Source of the DNA: Mallotus nudiflorus
Lineage: Eukaryota; Streptophyta; Magnoliopsida; Malpighiales; Euphorbiaceae
Assembly: GCA_947683625.1 (NCBI GenBank)
Contig: CANTUR010000113.1
Coordinates: 1,240,001 to 1,304,000, forward strand
DNA length: 64,000 bases
Direction: 5' to 3'
Part shown: positions 35,795 through 46,959 of the stretch, piece by piece
Layout of the letters: every line of letters starts with the position of its first letter
Position numbering within the stretch: the first letter of the stretch is position 1
Translations under genes and position numbers: made by a program
Notes under the pieces: generated by a model
Databases searched by the model: none
What the model saw: only the letters and a program-made list of their open reading frames with translations
What the model was told of the DNA's origin: nothing

Positions 35795-36077
35795 GGTATT
35801 AGAGATATAGAGAGCTCCATGCTAGCTTATGTTGCTGCTACTAACTGTAGATTATCATATCAAATCACTAATCATCATGTGGTTTAGGTTTATCCTTATC
35901 ACTTGATGATTATACACATTAGTGTACCTCTTATAACTAATTTATGTATAAGTGGCATAGTTTAATTGGTTAGGAGAGAGATCCTTTAGTCACTTTCTTA
36001 TATTTTGTTTATATATACATCCAATTATTAGTAATGAAAGTTTATGAGCTTCTACTCATTTTGTTGTAATTCTGTTA
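35795..36077 (+). repeat. 3' LTR of old Copia
   Basis: It corresponds base for base in layout to 25407-25688 and is preceded by a short purine tract (AAGCAGGG). Its divergence from the 5' LTR is substantial and fits the decayed coding region. Confidence 0.75.
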
Positions 36078-36102
36078 ATATAACCCTTTTATTATGTTTA
36101 TA

Positions 36103-36598
36103 GGGTAAATTGTATCAGAGGTCACCAAAATTTATGCTAAATTTTATTTGATTCCATAATTTTAATTTGTATATTTTTTGTTATAAAATATTAATTTTAA
36201 TTACATAGAGAAATCATTTAAAATCATTTCGGCTAATTTAAATGATGTGACACACTAAAGTTGCCATATTATATTCTAACACAATAAAAATTATCATGTC
36301 ACCTTCTTAATGAGACTATTAATCATAATTTTACAAGGTTGAGCGGTAACAAAAAAATTATAGTCAACAGTTTTATGAAGAAAGTAGCATGGTAGCATGA
36401 CATCACAATTTTTATTGAGTTGGGTTGTGATTTGGTAATTTTAGTGTGCCATGTCATCTGAATTTGCCATAATTATTTTGTACGACTTCTCTATATAATT
36501 AAAATCAATATTTAGTAACAAAAAAAAATACAAATTAAAGTTATGGAGTTAAAATAAAATTTAGTATAAAGTTTGGTAATCTCATTTGCAATTAACCC
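36103..36598. mobile_element. Mutator-like MITE with about 170-bp terminal inverted repeats
   Basis: A 496-bp noncoding element starting GGGTAAATTG and ending CAATTAACCC. The left 170 bp match the reverse complement of the right 170 bp throughout. Perfect 10-bp direct repeats TATGTTTATA flank it (36093-36102, 36599-36608), the duplication length of Mutator-type transposases. It inserted 25 bp beyond the end of the old Copia 3' LTR. Confidence 0.85.
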
Positions 36599-36608
36599 TA
36601 TGTTTATA

Positions 36609-37723
36609 GAACATGATAATATTCATATTGCCCTCTAAAAAAAATATTCTAAATGGTGTCATTTTGATTCAACCATCTCCATCTTTCAGTTTGGTAAGAT
36701 ATTTTATAAAAGTATTAAAATAAAATGGTAAAATGGTAGTTTCGTTGGGCTTGATTAAATTCACGAGTTTATTGAGTCAAATATTAAAGAGTTCCAACTC
36801 AACTTAATAAATTATTTGAGTAATTGGAACTCAAACTCGACTTAATAATAATCAAGTTGATATTAATTTTTTTTTAAATCAATTCCAATAATTTGTTAGT
36901 CAATTTAATTTGATTATACCTCTAATTCAAAACAAAGAAAAAATAAAATTAAAATTTTATCTATTCATAATTTTAAGAAAGTTCAACCCTTAAACTACTG
37001 AACTTTGGACGAGATAATTAATTAAGATAATTATTTATTACGCACTTAAAATGATATATGACATTATGCTAGCCAGAATGATTTGACAATATTAAAAGTT
37101 TTGTTGAAAAAAATATCTTTTTTTTTTTTTTTTTATTCTGTTGTTCACGTTATTCAAAATCAACCACAATAATTATTAGCCATGATTAATGCAATATGGA
37201 TAAAAAGAAAAGCTATGATTATTTCAGTTAGTCTACATTTTACTCAAATTAGAATTGTCCTCGTTGTTCGAAAAAAAAAAAAGAATTGTCCTACGTGTCT
37301 CACCTGTTTTGTATTACATCTATTTTCATCCACTTAAGATAATATTATTATTAGTAAAACGTTAATATTAGATGCTAAAAATGGATATAATGTTATTTTA
37401 CAGAAAAATACATTACAGATACATAAAAGTACACTATATGAGTAAATCTAGCATTTTCGATTGATTCATTGTTTTTCTATTTTCATTTAAAAATGTATTA
37501 TTTTCTAAAATGTTGATATCTAATTATTTTTTGGATGATTATATCCTATAATGTATTTTGAAAATTTTTATTTTTTCTGAATGCTGATTTTATAAAAATC
37601 AAATTTAAATTATTAAAGAGATGAGTAAACACCCATTTTTTCATATGATCTCAAGGGCAATTTTTTTTTTAATATCTATGTAAGTACATTTTAAATTTTT
37701 TATTTAAATGTTGATTGAATTAA
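36609..37723. other. AT-rich intergenic DNA
   Basis: No gene, conserved protein or RNA was recognised. It has homopolymer runs (T16 or more near 37117) and a patch of related CTCAACTT/CAACTCGA-type sequence at 36770-36860 that may be a degraded transposon end. Confidence 0.5.
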
Positions 37724-38314
37724 GGGGGCATTTGCTTCCTAATCTGAAATCAAAATAAAAACGAATGAGAAAGAGAATGAAAAATTAAAGAAGACGTTTG
37801 GTTTTTTTAGCAAATAGTAATGATAATGAAAATCAAATATTATTTAATATCTAAAATTTTTTTTATAAAAAATATTTTTATAATTATTTTAACATTATAA
37901 TTATTTTTATATATTAAAAATTAATATAATTATTATGTATTATAAAATATTTTTAAAATATTTATTTATAAAATATCATTATAATTTTTTATAAATTATA
38001 AAATTATTTAATTTTGATAAATTTTTTATTCAAACATCTATTGCATATTTTTATTAATTTATATGTTTTCTTTATAAATTTTAAAAATTAAATGTTAATA
38101 TTTAAATATTTAATTAATTTATAATTGATTTGACTTGATTTTCAAATAAATTAGAAGTCATTCTTTAAAAATAAGAGGAAAATAATGATTCTTATTGATG
38201 AAAGAATCATATTCTCATTCCTATATTAATTTTAACCAACCAATTATTAGGAATCAGAATTGTCCATTTTGATTTCCGATTTTTATCCTTATTTTTTACC
38301 AAATAAACGGACCC
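37724..38314. mobile_element. Candidate Tourist-like (PIF/Harbinger) MITE
   Basis: Its ends, GGGGGCATTTG and the reverse complement GGGTCCGTTTA, are imperfect inverted repeats with a further shared GGAAATCAAAAT/TGAAATCAAAAT block. TAA flanks both sides (37721-37723 and 38315-38317), the 3-bp target of this superfamily. Interior is AT-rich with no ORF. A 3-bp TSD is weak evidence, so the class is tentative. Confidence 0.5.
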
Positions 38315-38317
38315 TAA

Positions 38318-39599
38318 AATTATGATAAAGATGAATAGATTCTTTCACTTTATACTATGCATGACAACTATAGAGAAAAGATAAGAGAAGGGAAGAGAGA
38401 GAAAAAAAAGAGAATAAAAATTATAGATTTTATTATATTTGATAACTTAAAATTAATTAATAAAAAAATATTTAAAAGGAAAATAAAACTTTAAATTACA
38501 ATATATTTTGAAATTGAAATATGTTACATCTCAATTCGAAGTTTAATTAATATAATATTCTATACAAACAATGAGGTGGAATAATTTTCTTTTAATTTTT
38601 TTCAACCTCTGTTAATTTTTAATAATCAAATAACATAAAATCTAATTCACTTCCCATTCTATTCCCTACATATTCTTTTCAATACATGCATTAAATAGTG
38701 TTAAATTTTTGACTCCATTGATTAATGAGTGATTAGTTGGAAAAGTTTATGCATAATATATTGTTAAGTAACTCAAATCTAAAAGTCCTAAAATAAGAAA
38801 AGGGTAATTAATAGATGATTAAGAGTGTAACAAACTAACTGATGAAGAAGAAGAAGAATATGAAAAATGAATGATGAACTCAAAAATGGGTCAAGCAAAA
38901 AAAGGCACCAAAAAAAGTTGGTTATAACATCTTTTCACATTCAAAGGGCAGTGATACCAGATGTTAGGCACTTGACACCCCAAGATTACACATATCATAT
39001 ATTATTGCTAAATTAAAAAGAAAAATAAAGTTTTTTTTTTAAAATTTTTATTTCTTGCAAAACAATTCCTTCCATTTCTACAGCATCTTAACAAAAACAG
39101 TATTAAGATTGAGAAACAACAGTACCCAGTTAGATACCCACATGGCATCTTATGATTAGATGAAAAATAAGAGCCAATGAAGCATACCCAAATGGTTTTT
39201 TACTGTTTTTTTTTGGGTTTTTAAAAACAGAACAGCCCAGTTCAGAACATTGCATTGAATGAATGATTAGTTATATTATAGTATTTGCAGAATCAATCTA
39301 AGGAAGAGAAATGTGTAAGCTTTTGTGTTAAAAGAGAGCTCTTTTCTTTTGTTTCTGTTTCTTTGTTTGTTTGTTTGTTTTTTTTTTTTTGAATTTACAA
39401 AAAAGTTCTCTTTTTTTTTTTTTTCCTCTTCATTCTTCAAAGATTCCATGCATTTCTGGTCCCCCCACCATACCCACAATCATCTCCTTTTTAACCTTAC
39501 TTTGTTTTTTTCTTGAAGGACTTGGGAAATGTTAATTATAGAATATTAATATTCTGCTTTTTGTAATTTTCTCAAATCCAAATTAAACATCATCATATC
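38318..39599 (+). promoter_or_regulatory. Probable upstream region of the WRKY gene
   Basis: No ORF with coding character lies in this stretch. It has W-box cores (TTGACY), the binding site of WRKY proteins, at 38709-38714 (TTGACT) and, on the minus strand, at 38889-38894 (GGTCAA). Near 39350-39430 are long T and CT runs common just upstream of plant transcripts. The transcription start could not be placed. Confidence 0.4.
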
Positions 39600-40990
39600 A
39601 TTTTGGGCTAATACAAAGGAAGAGGGCAGACAGACGGAGAGAGAGAATTGTGGAGACTGGTAAAGTGGGTCATTTACCATTTTGGTTGAATTGAAGAGAA
39701 AAAATTAAAGAAAGAAACAAGATTTGATTTTGATTGAAGGGTTGTGAGCAATTTTTGGATTCTGGGTCTGGGTCTAGGGGTCAGTGGTCAGGTTGGTGGT
39801 GGAGGTGGTGGTGGGTCTTTGTTCATATCATCATCTTAGCCTTGACTCTATAATCAATCAGGTAATCATTTTTATTAATCATTCTCTCTCTCTGTATCTC
39901 TTTCTCTCTTGAAGTCCTTTTTATTCTGTGTCTCAAATTTTGAAGATATTTTTTTAATGAATGTCTGACATCCATATCTTTCCTGCCATTTTAGGGTACC
40001 TGTCTTCAGTTTCATGCCATAATCCATTTACTATGAATCCTTCTTTTTTGGGGTTTAAATTTTGAAACTTGGATCCTTCTTGGTTCTCCTTTATAATCTT
40101 AAAAATCTTTGATATTTTCCTTTTTAATTTTTTTTTCAAATGTTTAATTCCTTATCACTGGATCTTGATGGGAAAAATATGATCTTGCATATATATATAT
40201 ATATATATTCCTGAATTTGTGAAAGTTTATTCTTTGTTCATTTTATAAGTTTTCTTGATTAAACATCATCAAACTGGAATGTTGTCTCTTATCTTATTAT
40301 GGGGCTTCTACCTTTCTAGAGGTCAATTTGGTTTGATCATTATTACTGCCTCCTGATTCTGGATTTTGGAAATATGTACATTTTATTTAGCTCTTCTGTG
40401 TACTTATTGCTTTTTTCCCTTTCTTTTGCCATTTCTCTTTCTGAATGTATACTGATAAACTTGTGCATGTTTAGATGATCCTTTCTATTTGGAAACAAGT
40501 CTGAGTTGGCTATTATTTTTATGGAACTTGTGTTGTTTCTTTTGTATCTCAAGAAACTATTGAATTGGATCGGATTGGATGATTTAAGAGCACAATAGTT
40601 GCTTTCCCCCTAAATCACTCTCTTCTAACTGAAATATGCTATATCAATTATCTGTCTGGTCTTGGGTAATCAAAAACTCAACACAGCCAAGACCAACAAT
40701 TTCGTGAAGAGTCAGTTGAGTGGAAGTATGGGCTCTGGATTTGTAGATTATGTAAAACAAGAGTACAGTCAAAAGAACCACCTTCTTTCTCTTCTTTATT
40801 CCTAATTCTGCAACTCTTTACGTTTGCAAATTGAAGTGTTTTTATCCTCAGTATTAATGTAGTTTGTGGAACTGTAGGAACATGTTTAATTGAATCATTT
40901 GCTATGTTTGCTGTAAACCTTTCAGGAAGTCAACTATAGCCAACAACCTGAGTGCAAGCTGTCCAGACCTGCAGCCAAAGTTTTTAAAGC
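39600..40990 (+). other. 5' leader of the WRKY gene with a probable intron (39862-40925)
   Basis: Sequence from about 39620 has the purine-rich character of a plant 5' leader. A good donor (ATCAG|GTAATC at 39861/39862) and acceptor (CTTTCAG|GAAG at 40925/40926) would remove 1064 bp and leave 65 bp before the ATG at 40991. A W-box core TTGACT is at 39842-39847, just inside the first exon. Leader introns are common in plant regulatory genes. The exon start is not visible from sequence alone. Confidence 0.55.
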
Positions 40991-43900
40991 ATGGCTGGGA
41001 TTGATGATAATGTTGCTATAATTGGGGATTGGGTGCCTCCTAGTCCAAGCCCAAGAGCATTTTTCTCAGCATTTGCCAGTGAAGAAATGAGCTCAAGAAC
41101 AATCCCTGAACCTTCTCAAGAGAATAGAACTGAAGAGCTATTTTTGGTATCAAGAGAACAGGCAACAGCAGGAAATACTGACAAAAAGGATGTTACACAA
41201 ACTGCTGCTATTCAATTTACAGATATGGGTCAATTTTCTGATCAGAAATCCAGTTCACGTGGTGGTCTTGTAGAAAGAATGGCAGCGAGAGCAGGGTTTA
41301 ATGCTCCAAGGCTGAATACAGAAGGCATAAGGTCTGTTGACCTTTCACTTAATCCTGAAATTCGATCTCCTTACCTAACAATCCCACCAGGTCTCAGCCC
41401 AACAACGTTGTTAGATTCTCCGGTATTCCTATCAAATTCTTTGGTAAGTTTTAGTATCTTGAAAACTCTTAAGAGTATTATTTGACTGATCCTTTAGTTT
41501 CTGAAGTAATATTTAGTAATGAATGCAATAGAACACAAGAAGAGTTTAAAAAACATGTTATCACATCTATGAAAGCACTTTATTTGGAAAAAATCACAGT
41601 TTTACGAATTGAGGGTTTAAGGCCATTATTCTCTTTAAGCTTCTATCTGCAGAAGCATGCTGGGCTTTCATTTCTCCTAAGGACTTAATGGCCAAAACTA
41701 CTTACAAATAACTAATATTTATAGGCAAGGTGCTATTAACTACATGCCTTTGTAAACTTAACAAGTAAACATGGAGGCTTTCATAGCTTGGAAATGTTTT
41801 TAGGCAATGGTTATGGATTTGTTTTATTTCGTACTTTTGTTGTTCTGGCTCAACTTCTTATCTTTTTATCTATATTCTTTGGGTTGAGATCTTATTTATG
41901 CAAAGAAACATTTACTATGATATTGCTGGCACAAAATTGTTTTTGTGGCTTTTATGCGAAAGTGTATAACAGTAGTGGCTTGATTAACATAGTTTGTAAT
42001 CTATCAATCAACTACTGCCATGAACATATAAATATAGGGTTATTGCATAATTCTACCATGAATTTTAGTCATTTTTGTGAATCTATTCTATTTTTAAAAT
42101 TGTGGCGAATTGGTATATAAACTTTTCAATTTGTTGCAAATCTATCTATGATCAAAATAACATGTGCCTATGCTGATATGGCATACTAGCATGGTATGCA
42201 TGCGTAAATTTATTTGCTGATTAGAAGAAAAAATTAGCAATTTTTCTAGCCTTAACTTCAATCTGTTTTGCAACTATATCTTTAACTTTCATCTTTTTTG
42301 TAAGTATATCTTTACTTTTAGCAAATAATTTGCACATGCATGCCATTTCAGCATGGGCACATGTGATTTTGACCATGGATAAATTTGTGACAAATCAAAA
42401 AGTTTATATACTAATTCGCCACAATTTTGAAACTAGGATAGATTGGTGAAAATGAATAAAGTTTATGGTATAATTATACAATAAATCCTATAAATATATC
42501 ATTAGGAGCAGCCACAGAAGAATCTAAAAGAAATTGCTTATTTTTATATTCGATTTGTCAAATGGTACTGTACCAAGGTTGTGTTGTGCTTCTTATCAGA
42601 AGCATCCCTCCAACTCATAAGTCTCTTGCATTTATGAGCTTTTTTTTTTGGGTTGCAATGTTCTCCAATGTACTGAATGATGCTTTTGGACCTATTACTC
42701 AGGCACAGCCATCTCCAACAACTGGAAAATTCTCATTTGTCCCAAATGGTAACAGTAGGAGCCCTATTTTTATGTCTGAACCTGCTGATAAAAGTAAAGA
42801 TAATTTCTTTGAGGATGTGAATGCATCTTCATTTGCATTCAAGCCAGTTCCAGACTCAAGGTCTTCTTTTTTCCTTGGTGCAACAAGCAAAGTAAGTACA
42901 CACCTGAGACTTGCTTTTTGGCAGCATTCTGGTAGCCAAAATTATGAAAAAAAAATGCTGTGTATATTATAGGAAATGCAGACTTAAATTACCGTGCTTA
43001 ATTTTTTTTTGGCCCCTTTATTACTTATTGAATTTTAAATAATTGAATATCTGTCACTCCTCATAAGTATTCAGTAGTGGCTGTGCATCTGAAATCGTGA
43101 ATATAGTTTATGTGGAAGAGGTCAATGATTAGATTAGTTACTCCATTAAGGAGTGTTTTCCTTTTGCATAGAATAACTTCAGTTGTTCTTGTGCAGCAAT
43201 CCTTTCCTAGCATTGAGGTTTCAGTTCAGTCTGGGAGTTCTCTCCAGTCTCATGGTATAGATACCGCTAAAGTCCAATCTCAGAACAGGAGTAACTCTTT
43301 CCAGTTTCCATTAGACTTCTCCAAATCAACAACAGAAAAAGATAATGGAGCTAACACCATGAGGACAGATAAGAGGGTCTTTGATGCTGTTGATGGTAGT
43401 GCTGAACATTCCCCACCACTAGATGAGCAACAAGATGAAGAAGGAGATCAAAGAGCCAGTGGAGATTCAATGGTGGGTGGTGGCACACCTTCTGAGGATG
43501 GATATAACTGGAGAAAATATGGACAGAAACAAGTAAAGGGCAGTGAGTATCCACGGAGTTATTACAAATGCACACATCCAAATTGTCCAGTCAAGAAGAA
43601 AGTGGAACGTTCGCATGAGGGCCACATAACAGAGATCATATACAAGGGAGCTCACAACCATCCCAAACCTCCACCTAATCGACGGTCGGCCATTGGGTCT
43701 TCAAATCCAATGATGGACATGCAACTAGATGTCCCTGAGCAAGCTGGATTGCAGAGTGGTACAGAAAATGACCCTGTATGGGCAAGTGCACAAAAGGGAA
43801 CTGCAGTTGGAACACCTGATTGGAGGCATGATAATGTTGAGGTGACATCTTCAGCATCTGTGGGCCCTGAATTTGGCAATCCATCTTCTGCAGTGCAGGC

Positions 43901-45004
43901 TCAGAATGGCACTCACTTTGAGTCAGGTGATGCCATTGATGCCTTATCTACCTTTTCCAATGAGGAAGATGAAGATGATCAGGCTACACGCGGCAGTGTA
44001 GGTTATGATGGCGAAGAAGATGAATCTGAGTCAAAGAGAAGGTTAGTGCTCAATTTGTTAATTCTTTTCAATGAATGATACCTTGTATCTAATTACTATT
44101 AGTGCAATAACTCAAAACATGTTTGATAACCCAGGAAGATTGAAACATACCCAACAGACATTGCAGGAGCTACCAGAGCTATTCGGGAGCCTAGAGTTGT
44201 GGTCCAGACTACCAGTGAGGTGGATATCCTGGACGATGGATATCGTTGGCGCAAGTATGGGCAGAAAGTCGTGAAAGGGAATCCAAATCCCAGGTGATTT
44301 AATATTATGAATTGATTGGCCATTTTGTCATTTTCTTTGATCCCTTTTGTTTTACATCGATGCCTTTGGTTTTATAGCAAACAGCATTTGTTATAGATGC
44401 AACTAAAAACTTACCATGGCCTGGTCTCCATTGCAGGAGTTATTACAAATGTACTAATGCAGGCTGCACTGTGAGGAAGCATGTAGAAAGGGCATCACAT
44501 GACCTTAAGTCGGTGATCACTACTTATGAGGGAAAACACAATCATGATGTTCCTGCTGCTCGCAACAGCAGCCATGTCAACTCTAGTGCATCTAATACTG
44601 TAAATACACAAGCCGGCACTGCTGTTCACAACCATGTTCACAGGTCTGAACCATCACAAGTTCATAACAGTATGGCAAGGTTTGACAGGTCTGCTGCATA
44701 TGGATCCTTCAGCCTTCCTGGAAGGCCGCAGTTGGGTCCTTCCCCTGGCTTCTCATTTGGAATGAATCAACCAGGCCTAGCTAATCTTGCAATGGCTGGA
44801 CTGGGTCCTGGCCAACCCAAGATGCCTGTTATGTCTATTCACCCCTACTTGGCACAGCAACGTCCGATGAATGAGATGGGGTTCATGTTGCCCAAAGGAG
44901 AACCAAAGGTTGAACCCATATCTGAACCTAGCTTGAATCTATCCAGCAATCCATCACTTTATCAGCAAATCATGAATAGGCTGCCGCTTGGACCGCAAAT
45001 GTAA
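40991..45004 (+). CDS. WRKY2: Group I WRKY transcription factor, WRKY2-like
   Basis: Nuclear DNA-binding regulator of the WRKY2 type; the family binds W-boxes (TTGACY). Coding exons are 40991-41443, 42703-42891, 43197-44041, 44135-44293 and 44437-45004, all with GT-AG introns, giving 737 aa (Arabidopsis WRKY2 is somewhat shorter). The N terminus has SP motifs (WVPPSPSP at 18-25) and the MAPK-target-type cluster PGLSPTTLLDSPVFLS around 135-150. The N-terminal WRKY domain has W319-RKYGQK-K325 and zinc ligands C339-X4-C344-X22-H367-X-H369. A basic ESKRRK patch precedes the C-terminal domain, with W534-RKYGQK-K540 and C554-X4-C559-X23-H583-X-H585. The intron between exons 4 and 5 splits the arginine codon of PRSYYKC, the conserved R-type site of WRKY genes. 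The ATG context is AGCATGG. All key residues are present, so it appears functional. The symbol is by resemblance. Confidence 0.93.
42037..42488. mobile_element. Mutator-like MITE inside WRKY intron 1
   Basis: A 452-bp element in the 1259-bp first coding intron (41444-42702). It starts GGGTTATTGCATAAT and ends ATTATACAATAAATCC. The left and right 160 bp are inverted repeats, sharing AAAATTGTGGCGAATT and CACATGTGCC-type blocks. Perfect 10-bp duplications TATAAATATA flank it (42027-42036, 42489-42498). No ORF. Length, TSD and ends resemble the MITE at 36103-36598, so they may belong to related families. In the pre-mRNA it could fold into a long hairpin. Confidence 0.88.
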
Positions 45005-46950
45005 ATTTTTTTTCCTTTTTCTTATCTTCAAATATTAATTAATTATTGTTATTAATTATTTTATTTTGTCGTGAGGAAAATAGAAATATTTACTTTATAT
45101 TTATATATAGATTGGCATTCCGTTAGAGAATCCTCCTCTCAATGCCTTTTGACTTTTTGGTCAGTATATGTCTCTGTACAGAGATGGTCATGTGTTTCTG
45201 GACTATTTATACATCTACAATGTTCGAAAATTGTGACCGCAAATTTTGGTGAGTTCCTATAGCAGTTAAAGCAAGATGGCTAGGACTGAAATCCATATCG
45301 AGTCATTTTGAATGTAGGACTTTTAAGCTATTACTTGTGCTTGTTAGTGCACCTAGGTATGGATTGTAAATATGTCCAAAATGCATTTGAAAGAGCTCAA
45401 CAAACAGAAAGCGAAGCTGTAATAATCCCATCCTGCAATATTGATATTGTATATGATGATATACTTGTTGTAGATTGAGGTTCAGTACGCGATCAAGTGT
45501 TTGACAACCATGAAGGGTCAACTAGCGAATATAATTATGGGCTATAAGTCCTAAATTGGATAAGGAGTCACTATTCGTATGAGATTTGAGGTATTGTATA
45601 ACAATTAAGTTTCATGAAAGTCTAAAGTAGTCGTCCTAGAGATTGTGTTCGAAAATTGGATATATGACTTTTGAAATGTTCATACACTCTTGTGATTGGT
45701 TTTCGTTTTTGTTTTATATTTTATTATTTTTAATTATTTAATCAATTCTTTATTTGCATTCAAAAATGCAATTTTCTTCAAAAATATTTTCAATTTTACA
45801 ATTAAGTCCAATTTTTATCAGTTAGTCTCATTTTCATGCAATTTTGATTTGGTCCACAACATTCATCACACAATATATATATTCATCCATATTATAGAAA
45901 TAAATAAATGCGCACATAAGGAAATGGAGGAGAAGAAATGATACAACCCTTATTCACACACAAATAAATAAAAATAAAAGAGAATATTAAATTATATGAA
46001 ATTAATTAAATAGTAGGTGAACGCAACTATTTTATTCATCATCCTGAAATGAAAATTTAAATTAGTCCTCTCAAAAGATTAAAATAAAGCCTAAAAGATG
46101 AGACTATTATGAATGTGAATGAACAATATATTGCTTGTGAATGAACAATATATTGCTTGTGAGAAAATAGTTCTCAAATAGTGAAAAGAAAATATCTATA
46201 TAAAGAGATTGAAATTCATTAATGAGAGGTTAAGAAAAAGATATATTACTTTCCAAATTCTTTCAATATTATAATTCTCAAAATTCTCTCCAAACTCTCT
46301 CTAAATTCTCTTAAAATCATTTTACTATAAAATATTTTTCTTCTAATTAAATACTACTAAATTCAAGTTTAGTTCTATAACAAATTAAGCAATTCAATCT
46401 TTATTTCACAACAGAGATAAGTTAGTTAATGGAAAACTAATCTCAAAGACAAAATATTAGGCTAAAATAATGCACAAAGGTATATAACTTGATTTTGATG
46501 CTCAATCCATTTATAGCCAACAAAATATTAAAACTAAATCATGTTAAAATTAAAATCAATCAAGAATTGAATTCAATCAAAACAAAGACTACTAACAATG
46601 CAATTATTCAAAATGCATAAAAGTAAGTCTAATAGAATGAACTGCAATTTAAAGGTGTAAAAGCAAAATTTTAAAAAATGTAAAATATGTCTTTTTAACA
46701 ATATTCATAAAAATTAAATAAAAAAAATTGAAAACCTAAGAAGACAAATTGAAGTTAATAGAAATTGAACCTAACAACGTGAAATATAAAAAATAAAAAA
46801 ATAGAAATTATTCAAGGCTTGAAATAGAGGTATTCCATAATTGCAAAATAAATTGAAAAGGTACAAATCTAAAAATATGTGAAAACCTAAATGATGTGTT
46901 AAGAAGTATTCATACGATGTAAAGGCGACACCTAAGTGATAAGACGTCAC
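45005..46950. other. WRKY 3' untranslated region and AT-rich downstream DNA
   Basis: The WRKY 3' UTR starts at 45005 and probably extends a few hundred bases, but no clear AATAAA signal was placed. Beyond about 45550 the sequence is AT-rich and noncoding. It holds one exact 22-bp tandem duplication at 46115-46158. No protein similarity was recognised. Confidence 0.5.
46115..46158. repeat. Two exact tandem copies of a 22-bp unit
   Basis: The unit at 46115-46136 (from GTGAATGAAC to TATTGCTT) is repeated without change at 46137-46158. Confidence 0.95.
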
Positions 46951-46959
46951 TCTAATACA

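Larger units (their letters stand above)
25407..36077 (+). mobile_element. Old degenerate Copia element with two nested insertions
   Basis: Its LTRs of about 282 bp lie at 25407-25688 and 35795-36077. Both contain GAGCTCCATGCTAGCTTATG and TAACTAATTTATGTATA, and are clearly diverged from each other. A primer-binding site TGGTATCAAAGC follows the 5' LTR. Gag, integrase, RT and RNase H similarity runs between them in the correct order, but with many stops and frameshifts. Removing the insertions at 27671-30047 and 30829-34197 leaves about 4.9 kb, a normal size for small Copia elements. A clear target duplication was not found; the ends have probably mutated. Confidence 0.85.

Noticed and set aside
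39276..39516. ORFs on both strands upstream of the WRKY gene
   Set aside because: Low-complexity Lys/Phe-rich translations of poly-T/CT runs.
41482..42120. Plus-strand ORFs of 68 and 110 codons in the WRKY region
   Set aside because: Both lie in coding intron 1, between a good donor (41444) and acceptor (42702). The second runs into the MITE.
45303..45521. Minus-strand 72-codon ORF downstream of WRKY
   Set aside because: No recognisable domain and composition like the surrounding noncoding DNA.
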